6,151 nucleotides of DNA from Gammaproteobacteria bacterium (GCA_015494165.1 WGBS01000283.1:1-6151); one strand, 5' to 3'. Shown: positions 1 through 4,826, counted from the stretch's first letter. Notes: a model not told the origin generated them from the letters alone. Made by a program: numbers and translations.

Positions 1-42
1 CCTGTAGTTTAATCGCGGCCGCTCCCTGGCCGCCTGGTCCTC

Positions 43-431
43 TTACGGCAGCTCGTCGAACAACCGCAGCTTCCGTTCTGGGTATCGGTTTATATCAGCC
101 CGCGAACGCAGCGCGTGGCCGACGCGCTCGGCCTGCTCAACCAGTTCATCGAGCTGCGCTCCCGGATTCCGCAGCGCCGCGACGACGGCGCCAACGAGGA
201 AAAAACCTCATCCCTCGTCATGTCCTCGTAATCCGGCGGCAGCGGCTCGTCCTCCGCCGTCGGAATCATTTCATCCCGTTCCTCGTTCACCTCTATTCTC
301 CCTGTTTCGATATTCCACTTGTGGCCGCGTCTGCGGCCGGTTTCCTGGTTTGCCTGTTTACCTGTGGCCGCCTGCGCGGCCTGTCCTCTCTCTATCGAAT
401 TTAGCACGGGGTCCAAGTTCGGCCCCGGCAT
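43..431 (-). CDS. Small hypothetical protein, third gene of leftward operon, frame break at a T6 run
   Basis: I do not recognise this protein. The ATG at 431 follows an AAAGGA ribosome binding site by about 8 bases and starts 10 bases after the stop of the gene before it. The first frame gives a hydrophilic, charged N-terminus (residues 1-76, many Q, E, R, ending in PPDYEDMTRDEVF) and formally continues to a stop at 90-92, but its last 36 residues (rich in S, R, C) look out of frame. If one extra T is read in the run of six T (200-205 on the + strand as A6), the frame becomes FLVGAVVAALRNPG followed by LDELVEQAERVGHALRSRAD and ends at TAA 45-43, giving 129 residues with a short hydrophobic stretch and an amphipathic helix. 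The second frame has a TGA just upstream of the T run and no ATG, GTG or TTG near its beginning, so it is not a separate gene. It is either a frameshifted pseudogene, a sequencing error in a homopolymer, or a gene using slippage. The gene is real with fair confidence; its function is unknown. Confidence 0.6.
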
Positions 432-441
432 TTATATCCTT

Positions 442-675
442 TTACCCGCCAAATACCGCGGCCACCGCATTGAGCGCGCCCGCGAGCCAGGCGGTGGCCT
501 GGCGGCCAGGTCCACTAAGCACGACGTCGAGCAGGCCCGCCGCGTGCGCAAGCACTACGAGCGCGCCGGCATGGAGGCCTCTGCGCACCGCCCCGGCCAG
601 GCGCAGGGCTCGCCGCGCCGGGGAGGGCGCACGGGAAACGGGGGAGTAAAACCGAATCTGTGCCGCCGCGGTCAT
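442..675 (-). CDS. Small hydrophobic hypothetical protein (77 aa), second gene of leftward operon
   Basis: Not recognised. The start ATG at 675 shares its A with the TGA stop of the preceding gene (TGATG), and AGGAGG at 683-688 lies 7 bases upstream, so this start is strongly favoured over the longer out-of-frame-looking extension back to 957. The N-terminal 32 residues are basic (RR pairs at 21-22 and 31-32). Residues 33-53 (GLHAGALVVLAHAAGLLDVVL) are hydrophobic enough for one membrane segment, and a second weaker stretch lies at 61-76 (TAWLAGALNAVAAVFG). It could be a small inner-membrane protein with one or two passes; the hydrophobicity is alanine-rich, so a soluble helical protein is also possible. 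TAA stop at 444-442, followed after 10 bases by the next gene. Translational coupling to the first gene is likely. Confidence 0.65.
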   Translation of the reverse strand: MTAAAQIRFYSPVSRAPSPARRALRLAGAVRRGLHAGALVVLAHAAGLLDVVLSGPGRQATAWLAGALNAVAAVFGG

Positions 676-950
676 CAGAACGCCTCCTGGTCGCCCTCGC
701 CGCCGGTCGTCTCGAATTCGAGAGCGGCTACACGCGCCGCGCGCGCCAGGGCCTGGACGATTTCCGGCTGGTAATTCACCTCGCGGCCGAGTTCGTCGAG
801 AATCCCGCCGATTCGAGTCACAGCCTCGCGATAGAGCACACTCGCCAACCGGCGCCGCTCGCGGACACAGCCCGCGCAGCCGCAGCCGGCGAGCATCTCC
901 GAGGTTGCGGCGGCGTGGTAGTCGTCGTGCTGTTGAGTCTGCGTCTCCAT
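675..950 (-). CDS. Hypothetical protein with CxCxxC motif (91 aa), first gene of leftward operon
   Basis: Not recognised. The start at 950 is supported by a near-perfect Shine-Dalgarno GGAGGTGA ending a few bases upstream (GGAGGTG at 955-961). The N-terminus is polar (Q and H rich), followed by a cysteine cluster CGCAGC (C23, C25, C28) next to a basic stretch (VRERRR). Residues 35-80 look like two amphipathic helices. The cysteines could bind a metal or form a small zinc-like knuckle, but only one cluster is present, so this is speculation. The stop overlaps the start of the second gene by one base (TGATG). The gene lies behind a leader carrying a terminator-like hairpin, so its transcription probably depends on read-through or antitermination. 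Confidence 0.7.
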   Translation of the reverse strand: METQTQQHDDYHAAATSEMLAGCGCAGCVRERRRLASVLYREAVTRIGGILDELGREVNYQPEIVQALARAARVAALEFETTGGEGDQEAF

Positions 951-976
951 CGTTCACCTCCAGTTCAGTTGCCGCG

Positions 977-1044
977 AAAAAAAAGGACGCCCGGCCGCGC
1001 TACACCTCCTAAATAAATAGGGAGGGTGCGCGCCTGTGGCGTCC
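977..1044 (-). terminator. Nested intrinsic terminator or attenuator in the leader of the leftward operon
   Basis: On the minus strand GGACGCC (1044-1038) pairs perfectly with GGCGTCC (991-985), followed at once by eight T (984-977). Inside, GGCGCGC (1034-1028) pairs with GCGCGGCC (1000-993) with one bulged G, and CCTCCCT pairs with AGGAGG (1010-1005) with one bulged C, leaving a loop of about eight A/T bases. This is a textbook intrinsic terminator shape. It lies between the candidate promoter at 1076-1103 and the first gene at 950, so it would yield a terminated RNA of about 90 bases unless antitermination occurs. The leader also carries GGAGGTG twice (1009-1003 and 961-955). Confidence 0.7.
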
Positions 1045-1075
1045 TGTGGCTAGCAGCTCGCGAGCCTCGGTTCAT

Positions 1076-1103
1076 AATATACACCATCTAGTAAAGAATG
1101 CAA
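1076..1103 (-). promoter_or_regulatory. Candidate sigma70-type promoter for the leftward operon
   Basis: Minus strand TTGCAT (1103-1098, -35) is separated by 16 bases from TATATT (1081-1076, -10); TATTAT two bases further on is an alternative -10 with 18-base spacing. The expected transcription start is near 1069, giving a leader of about 120 bases before the first gene. An imperfect operator-like inverted repeat, CCGTT-TTTAT-AACGG (1105-1119), lies directly upstream of the -35 and may be bound by the divergently encoded helix-turn-helix protein; that last point is inference. Confidence 0.5.
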
Positions 1104-1139
1104 CCCGTTTTTATAACGGATTTCTAGATATTTTTTTGG

Positions 1140-1166
1140 TTGCGCTATAAAGAAATGCGGTATAGT
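1140..1166 (+). promoter_or_regulatory. Candidate promoter for the HTH-repA-repC operon
   Basis: TATAGT at 1161-1166 is a plausible -10. TTGCGC at 1140-1145 is the best -35 but leaves only 15 bases between them, so this is a weak or activator-dependent match; TATAAA at 1146-1151 is another possible -10 without a clear -35. The short inverted repeat GTAT-N7-ATAC (1160-1174) overlaps the -10 and could be an autoregulatory operator. In IncQ replicons the corresponding promoter is repressed by the first small gene of the operon, which fits this layout. Confidence 0.35.
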
Positions 1167-1200
1167 GACGATACAGGTTAAACGCCGGAGGTAGTAAACC

Positions 1201-1440
1201 ATGCGGAAAAAGACGAATGGAATGAAACTTCTTGAAACCATAATAAACAACCCATCCAAGGAGCTGCTGCGGGAGGTGCGGCAGGCGGCGGGCTGGTCGC
1301 TCGTGGTCGCGGCTGAAACTCTCGGCGTCGCAAAGCCAACGTATATCGCGTGGGAACAAGGCCGGACTCGGATGCCGCCCGCGGCATGGTGGCTATTTCT
1401 AACCCTCGCGGCGGCTGAGTACAGAAAGAAGTCTATATAG
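1201..1440 (+). CDS. Small XRE-family helix-turn-helix regulator of the replication operon (79 aa)
   Basis: The start ATG has GGAGGT at 1187-1192, 8 bases upstream. Residues 22-72 fit one XRE/Cro helix-turn-helix domain: LREVRQAAGWSLVVAAETLG, then the recognition helix around AKPTYIAWEQGR (44-55), including the family signature of Y/W-E-x-G. The protein is little more than this DNA-binding domain. It stops 9 bases before repA and is probably co-transcribed with repA and repC. In RSF1010 a similarly small protein (F) encoded just upstream of repA represses the replication operon, so the likely role is autoregulation and copy-number control; it may also act on the divergent leftward promoter. 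The role is inferred from position and fold, not from direct sequence identity. Confidence 0.8.
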   Translation: MRKKTNGMKLLETIINNPSKELLREVRQAAGWSLVVAAETLGVAKPTYIAWEQGRTRMPPAAWWLFLTLAAAEYRKKSI

Positions 1441-1449
1441 GAGGTCGAG

Positions 1450-2541
1450 GTGGAGACTGATACACCCATTCAGCCCATCCCCTCCCCCTGGCCCGAAGGC
1501 GAGGCCGTCGTTACCGGCCAGGCGGGGGATGTGGAGCGCTGGATGTCGCCAATAGAGATAGAACCGCGCCTGAAAACCGTAGACGTCGCCTCGGCGGCGG
1601 AGAACGAGCCGCCGGAGCTTGATTTCGTACTTCCAGGGCTGCTTGCCGGGACCGTTGGGCTGCTTGCTGGCACGGGTGGCGTCGGCAAAAGCATCCTTGG
1701 GTTGCAAATCGCGACAGCCGTGGCATCGGGGCGCCCCGTGGCCGGGTGGCAGGCGTTTACGCCGGCAGTCAGCGGGCCCGTGGTGTATGTCGCAGCCGAA
1801 GACCCGGCGGAGGTTATCCACCGGCGTGTTCACGCTGTGGCGGCGGTAGAACCGTGGGTGAAAGACTCGGCCGACGCGCTGGAGCTGTATTCACTTGCGG
1901 ATGCGCCCGGCGCACTTCGTGTCATGCTCGCTAGCAAGAGCAGGCCTGCACCGAATAAACGAGCGCAAGCGCTTGTTCGGGCGCTGGCTCAAGACAGGCG
2001 TCTATTAATTCTGGACCCGCTCCGCCGCGCTCACGGACTGAATGAATTGGATAGCGACGCTATGACGTCGCTGCTGGATTTTTTTGCTGACGTCGCAGTC
2101 GCGAGTGGATGCGCGATTTTACTTCTGCACCACACAAGCCAGAGCGCGACGTTTGCAGGGATATCGGACGCACTCGCTGCCCGGGGGAGCACGGCCATAA
2201 CAGACGGGTGTAGATTCGTTGCGACGCTGCGAGGGATGAGTCAAAGCGAAGCGAACGCGCTAAGCATTGATGACACGCGCAAACGGCTCTATGCAAGACT
2301 CGAAATTCCGAAATGTTCGTACTCACCCCCTCCTGGCGAGGGTTGGTGCTGGCTCGTGCGAGGCCAGGGCGGCGTGTTGAGCTATGTTGACGCGCCGGCG
2401 CCTGGGGGTGCTGCTGCCTTGACAAAGGCAAACGTGCAGCAGCGAGAAAAAATGGAGTGGAGTGCTAGGGAGCGGTTGTGCGAGCAGCCGTACAGAAGCC
2501 AGGCGTGTGCAGCGAGAAGAAGTAAATATGGAGAGTGGTGA
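1450..2541 (+). CDS. repA: RepA-type replicative helicase (IncQ/RSF1010-like, RecA-fold hexameric ATPase)
   Basis: A GTG start follows AGGAGG by five or six bases. The protein has 363 residues, longer than the RSF1010 RepA (about 280), with about 55 extra residues at the N-terminus and about 50 at the C-terminus. Core motifs: DFVLPGLLAGTVG (58-70) leading to Walker A GTGGVGKS (74-81); GPVVYVAAEDP (109-119) with the likely catalytic glutamate E117; Walker B LLILDPLRR (185-193, D189); AILLLHHTS (222-230); and RGSTAITDGCRF (245-256). The same motifs, in the same order and with close wording, are known to me from RSF1010 RepA. It would form a ring helicase that unwinds DNA from the iteron-bound origin. 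The stop shares one base with the repC start, indicating coupled expression. The tail beyond about residue 315 has no counterpart I recognise. A more general AAA_25 helicase of a phage satellite is the main alternative, made unlikely by the repC and iterons next to it. Confidence 0.92.
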   Translation: METDTPIQPIPSPWPEGEAVVTGQAGDVERWMSPIEIEPRLKTVDVASAAENEPPELDFVLPGLLAGTVGLLAGTGGVGKSILGLQIATAVASGRPVAGWQAFTPAVSGPVVYVAAEDPAEVIHRRVHAVAAVEPWVKDSADALELYSLADAPGALRVMLASKSRPAPNKRAQALVRALAQDRRLLILDPLRRAHGLNELDSDAMTSLLDFFADVAVASGCAILLLHHTSQSATFAGISDALAARGSTAITDGCRFVATLRGMSQSEANALSIDDTRKRLYARLEIPKCSYSPPPGEGWCWLVRGQGGVLSYVDAPAPGGAAALTKANVQQREKMEWSARERLCEQPYRSQACAARRSKYGEW

Positions 2542-3335
2542 TGGCGAAGGAGAGAATACTTCCGACGGCACCAGCGCACGCGTACCGCTGGCGCGTGTTT
2601 CAGCCAGTTCGACGCGGCGCGATTCGGCGGACTGGTGAATGGATAGAAACGCCATGGGGCCGGGCGCGAGTCGTCGGCGCGCTGGACCAGCGCCACGCGG
2701 ACTTACACGACGCATGCCTGTTCACGGCGCTCGACGTAAAAATAACAGACGCGGGGCGTTTCGCGCTGCTGTGCGACCCTTACCGCCTGCGGCGCGCGCT
2801 CGGTGGCGGGAAACAACAATACTCATACGAGGGAATGCAGAAACTGTTCGATGGGCTGATGGATGCGAAGGTCGAATGGGAGAGTTCATATATCTCAAAG
2901 AACATAACGATTGAGCTGAAGGGGAAAGGGCACGTGATAGACGACGTTGAAGAGCCGTCGATAAAAGTCTACAACCCGCGTACTGGGGGAGAGCGTGCAC
3001 TTTTGAAGGTAGTACTCGGTTCTGCGTGGAGTCGGCTCATACGTGACGACATAGGCCGGTTTTATAACCCCGCCGCCGTGGCGGCGCTGGACTGGGGGAT
3101 TAGCCAGGCGGTTGCGAGGTTTCTTCTCTCTCACGAGCCTGGGTGTTCGTACGCTGTTGACGAGGTTCTGAGACACGTCGCTGGGGAGCTGACGTCAAAA
3201 CAGAAACGGAATGCACGCGCTCGGTTGAAATCCGACGCGGCAGGACTCGCTACTCTCGGCATCGAATTCGATATTGAGTCGCTGACGCTCAGGCGTCCCG
3301 TAAATGCCCGGAGGGAAGCCCTGGGGGCGGGTTAG
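2541..3335 (+). CDS. repC: RepC-type iteron-binding replication initiator (IncQ-like)
   Basis: The ATG at 2541 overlaps the repA stop (TGATG), with GGAG at 2530-2533 placed 7 bases upstream; two in-frame GTG codons just before (2535, 2538) sit too close to that site. The 264 residues are near the usual length of RSF1010 RepC (283). The layout fits two winged-helix domains: residues 55-128 (LHDACLFTALDVKITD, then a helix YEGMQKLFDGLMDAKVEW and a beta wing), and residues 155-252 (LKVVLGSAWSRLI, WGISQAVARFLLSHEPGCSY, then SKQKRNARARLKSDAAGLATLGIEFD and a strand ending RRP). The second half parallels the RSF1010 RepC arrangement of a LYVALNP-like strand, a helix rich in LL, and a C-terminal ITRP-like end. 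It should bind the iterons immediately downstream and open the origin. Its last codons are themselves part of the iteron region. Confidence 0.85.
   Translation: MAKERILPTAPAHAYRWRVFQPVRRGAIRRTGEWIETPWGRARVVGALDQRHADLHDACLFTALDVKITDAGRFALLCDPYRLRRALGGGKQQYSYEGMQKLFDGLMDAKVEWESSYISKNITIELKGKGHVIDDVEEPSIKVYNPRTGGERALLKVVLGSAWSRLIRDDIGRFYNPAAVAALDWGISQAVARFLLSHEPGCSYAVDEVLRHVAGELTSKQKRNARARLKSDAAGLATLGIEFDIESLTLRRPVNARREALGAG
3291..3311 (+). repeat. Fifth, diverged iteron inside the 3' end of repC
   Basis: A 21-bp copy of the iteron unit differing at two C/T positions from the main copies (AGGCGTCCCG then TAAATGCCCGG). It starts 43 bases before the first tandem copy, that is two units plus one base, with a degenerate 22-base unit between. 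It lies in the last codons of repC, so it serves both as protein code and probably as a RepC-binding site. Confidence 0.75.
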
Positions 3336-3417
3336 GCGTCTCGCAAATGCCCGGAGGCGTCTCGCAAATGCCCGGAGGCGTCTCGCAAATGCCCGGAGGC
3401 GTCCCGCAAATGCCCGG
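3334..3417 (+). repeat. Iteron array of the replication origin: four tandem 21-bp direct repeats
   Basis: Copies at 3334-3354, 3355-3375, 3376-3396 and 3397-3417. Each begins AGGCGTC and ends AAATGCCCGG; the first three are identical and the fourth has one T to C change. They abut without spacers, so the centres repeat every two helical turns. The first copy overlaps the repC stop codon. IncQ replicons carry tandem iterons of 20-22 bp bound by RepC, so this is the core of the origin (oriV). No AT-rich opening region as clear as in RSF1010 is visible; the CTATAG-rich stretch at 3420-3452 is the nearest candidate. Confidence 0.92.
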
Positions 3418-3428
3418 TGCTATAGGTT

Positions 3429-3452
3429 CTATAGACCCCATAGGGTCTATAG
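3429..3452. repeat. Perfect 10-bp inverted repeat next to the iterons
   Basis: CTATAGACCC and GGGTCTATAG are separated by CATA, forming a stem of 10 bp with a four-base loop. A third CTATAG lies just upstream at 3420-3425. It starts 12 bases after the last iteron. It may be part of the melting zone, a protein site, or a single-strand priming structure; the sequence alone does not decide. Confidence 0.7.
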
Positions 3453-3483
3453 GCGCGGGGCGGCCTGAAGGGCCGCCCCGCGC
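3453..3483. repeat. 13-bp GC-only hairpin in the origin, candidate priming site
   Basis: GCGCGGGGCGGCC pairs perfectly with GGCCGCCCCGCGC around a TGAAG loop. It begins directly after the preceding inverted repeat. No T-run follows on either strand, which argues against an intrinsic terminator, although it could still slow transcription leaving repC. IncQ origins have hairpin priming sites (ssiA, ssiB) used by the RepB primase near the iterons, so this is a candidate for one; that assignment is inference. Confidence 0.6.
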
Positions 3484-3791
3484 ATCCCTCCTGGCAAAAT
3501 TACAAGCGAGACAAAAACATAGCCAGGGCGGGTGTTCTTTAGACGGACAGCCCGGCTTACGTTCAACCCGTCGTGCCTGGGATAGAACCTCGCCACTGAT
3601 GATGCCAGGGAGGAGGGGAAAGGGTTCGATGGTGGAGAGATTCTGGGACGCATTCGACGCGCTGGCCGCTCGCGCCCGCCATGGGCGCTGACGGGCGATT
3701 CCGGCCGAGGTGGTACCCGAGTGGGGGTCGCCGGGAAACGCCGCTCCTGCGCGCTCTCCGGCGGTCTGGCGGAGCGTGCAGCGCGGGCGCT
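3484..3791. other. Origin-distal stretch without a convincing gene
   Basis: About 300 bases with no ORF that I trust. A weak structured segment lies at 3521-3572: AGCC(A)GGGC (3521-3529) can pair with GCCCGGCT (3550-3557), and GACGG (3542-3546) with CCGTC (3568-3572), the two stems being interlocked. This might be a second priming-site-like structure. A 20-codon ORF (3629-3691, starting MVERFWDAFDALAARARHGR) has a purine-rich GGAGGGG stretch upstream but is too short to call. The rest shows only short imperfect inverted repeats. Confidence 0.35.
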
Positions 3792-3824
3792 GGGGCACAC
3801 TCCGGGCACACTAGGGGCACACTC
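3792..3824 (+). repeat. Three tandem 11-bp direct repeats, candidate recombinase arm sites
   Basis: Units GGGGCACACTC, CGGGCACACTA and GGGGCACACTC start at 3792, 3803 and 3814, all sharing GGGCACACT. The period of 11 bases places them on one face of the helix. They lie about 115 bases inside the tRNA attachment site. Tyrosine integrases of tRNA-targeting elements use short direct repeats of this kind as arm-type binding sites close to att, so that is the likely role. Confidence 0.6.
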
Positions 3825-3841
3825 CCGTGGAAGAATGCTCG

Positions 3842-3874
3842 TTTCAGAGTATTTCGATGAGTTCTGAAATACTC
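3842..3874. repeat. Overlapping inverted repeats between the arm repeats and att
   Basis: GAGTATTTC (3847-3855) and GAAATACTC (3866-3874) form a perfect 9-bp inverted repeat with a 10-base spacer. An alternative pairing, TTTCAGA (3842-3848) with TCTGAAA (3863-3869), overlaps it. The segment is A/T-richer than its surroundings. No T-run follows, so a terminator is unlikely; a site for an accessory recombination protein or a regulator is possible. Confidence 0.45.
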
Positions 3875-3936
3875 GGTGTGTCAATGTGTTATTTGTATCT
3901 CGTTGAGCCACAAGCGCCCCAAATGCCCCCGTGAGC

Positions 3937-3984
3937 GCCTTCACACGGCAGAGGTCCCAGGTTCGATCCCTGGAGCGCCCACCA
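3937..3984 (+). tRNA. 3' fragment of tRNA-Val(CAC), element attachment site (att)
   Basis: Visible parts: anticodon loop TTCACAC with anticodon CAC (3942-3944), 3' anticodon strand GGCAG, variable loop AGGTC, T-arm CCAGG-TTCGATC-CCTGG (3957-3973), 3' acceptor strand AGCGCCC (3974-3980), discriminator A and encoded CCA (3982-3984). The 5' half is missing: there is no GGGCGCT acceptor strand or D-arm upstream, and only three of five anticodon-stem pairs can form. It therefore cannot make a functional tRNA. This is the expected remnant of integration into the 3' end of a tRNA gene, with the intact tRNA at the opposite element end to the left. Identity with the intact gene probably begins near 3937. 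Confidence 0.85.
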
Positions 3985-4089
3985 TCAGCCTCGCGTGCGC
4001 CCCGGCCCGCACCGTTGGGGAATGCGGAGGGGCCGTCGGGGTCGGCGCGCCGCCCCCCGCACGCCACCTCCGATGACCCAATGCCCAAG

Positions 4090-4533
4090 TCACCCGGGCT
4101 GCACGGATGGCGGGCCGAGGCCGAGCTCCCGACCCGCCTCGCTGAGCGCCCTGTCGAAAGCCAGGAAGGCGACCGTCACGCCCTGCCCCGCCGCATGCGC
4201 GACCGCCTCGGCGGCGGCCAGGTGCACGGCGTCATAGCCCCGGAGGCCGTGTGTCAGGGCCAGCTCGCCCGCCCGCCGCACCAGTGGCGGGTCCGTCTCC
4301 ACGACATCCAGCCCCGCCCACACCCGTTCGGCGTCCCGGACGGCCTCCCGCAGTCGCGCCTCGTCGACGCGGCCCAGGTTGCGGGCCTTCGCGAGCCCGG
4401 CCATCAGCTCGGCCCACGCGATCCGGTGGGTCACCGCCCGTCCCGCCGAAAGGAACACGGATCGCACGTGATCGGAGTACCGCTCTCCGACGAGCAGCTT
4501 CACCAGGGCGGAGGTGTCGAAGTAGACGATCAC
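4090..4533 (-). CDS. vapC: PIN-domain ribonuclease toxin, VapC family
   Basis: The GTG start at 4533 overlaps the TGA stop of the antitoxin gene (GTGA), which favours it over longer in-frame starts up to 4635 that would run through the antitoxin. The 147-residue protein shows the PIN acidic site: D6 in MIVYFDTSALVKLL, E42 in AWAELMAGL, D101 in GLRGYDAVHLAAAE and D127 in FLAFDRAL. These residues coordinate Mg2+ for RNA cleavage; VapC toxins typically cut initiator tRNA or rRNA loops, though the target here cannot be told. The length is typical. It pairs with the gene upstream as a type II toxin-antitoxin system and depends on it for translation, since no good Shine-Dalgarno is seen. It lies just outside the element, about 105 bases past the att site. 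Confidence 0.9.
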   Translation of the reverse strand: MIVYFDTSALVKLLVGERYSDHVRSVFLSAGRAVTHRIAWAELMAGLAKARNLGRVDEARLREAVRDAERVWAGLDVVETDPPLVRRAGELALTHGLRGYDAVHLAAAEAVAHAAGQGVTVAFLAFDRALSEAGRELGLGPPSVQPG

Positions 4534-4826
4534 CCGCGGTCTTCGAGGACAAGCTCGGACAGCGGGCGCGCATCCTCGGGCCACGGGATGGTCGCGGGCG
4601 GCACATAGCGCTCTCCAGTCGCAGGCCGGTACCACGGCTGCCTGGAGAGCCGGGAAAGCGCACCCCGCAGGGCCTCCTCGGCCGTCACCGGCGGCGCCTC
4701 CGGCGGAAGCAGGCGCGCCACGGGCTTCCCGCGCGAGGTGACGATCAGCTCCTCGCCCGCCGCCACTTTCCGCAGGTACTCCGACAGACGATTCTTCAGC
4801 TCCCGGACGGCTACCTCGGACGTCAT
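4530..4826 (-). CDS. Type II antitoxin, Phd/YefM-like, partner of VapC
   Basis: The start ATG at 4826 is preceded by AAAGGGA about 7 bases upstream and opens with MTSEVAVRELKNRLSEYLRKVAAGEELIVTSRGKPVARLLP, the standard Phd/YefM N-terminal DNA-binding fold (residues 1-40). A longer in-frame start at 4898 would add a glycine-rich tail with no site for ribosome binding and would cover the likely promoter. Residues 45-98 form the extended toxin-binding tail (EEALRGALSRL, then a proline- and acid-rich end ELVLEDRG). The 98 residues match the family. It should neutralise the PIN toxin and repress its own promoter. Confidence 0.9.
   Translation of the reverse strand: MTSEVAVRELKNRLSEYLRKVAAGEELIVTSRGKPVARLLPPEAPPVTAEEALRGALSRLSRQPWYRPATGERYVPPATIPWPEDARPLSELVLEDRG

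Noticed and set aside
1..42. Possible fourth gene of the leftward operon
   Set aside because: There is an AGGGAG site on the minus strand but no ATG, GTG or TTG before the window edge at a suitable distance, so nothing can be called.
442..957. 171-codon minus-strand frame running through the first two small genes
   Set aside because: Only its last 77 codons, from the ATG at 675 with AGGAGG upstream, look like protein; the earlier part is arginine-rich shadow sequence over the better-supported 675-950 gene.
1001..1010. AGGAGG on the minus strand as a ribosome binding site for a leader peptide
   Set aside because: The only start nearby is GTG followed at once by TAG, and the site is buried in the terminator stem.
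1813..1821. DnaA-box-like TTATCCACC
   Set aside because: A single near-match inside repA coding sequence, far from the iterons and without further copies.
3453..3483. GC hairpin as an intrinsic terminator of repC
   Set aside because: No T-run follows on either strand, so an origin structure is preferred.
3347..3691. Plus-strand ORF of 114 codons starting with repeated MPGGVSQ
   Set aside because: The repeat comes from translating the 21-bp iterons; the rest runs through hairpins, so it is not a gene.
3629..3691. 20-codon ORF MVERFWDAFDALAARARHGR
   Set aside because: It has a purine-rich stretch upstream and a helix-like sequence, but it is too short and isolated to support as a gene.
3447..4088. 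213-codon minus-strand ORF across the att region
   Set aside because: It crosses the origin hairpin, the recombination repeats and the tRNA fragment, with low-complexity composition and no family resemblance.
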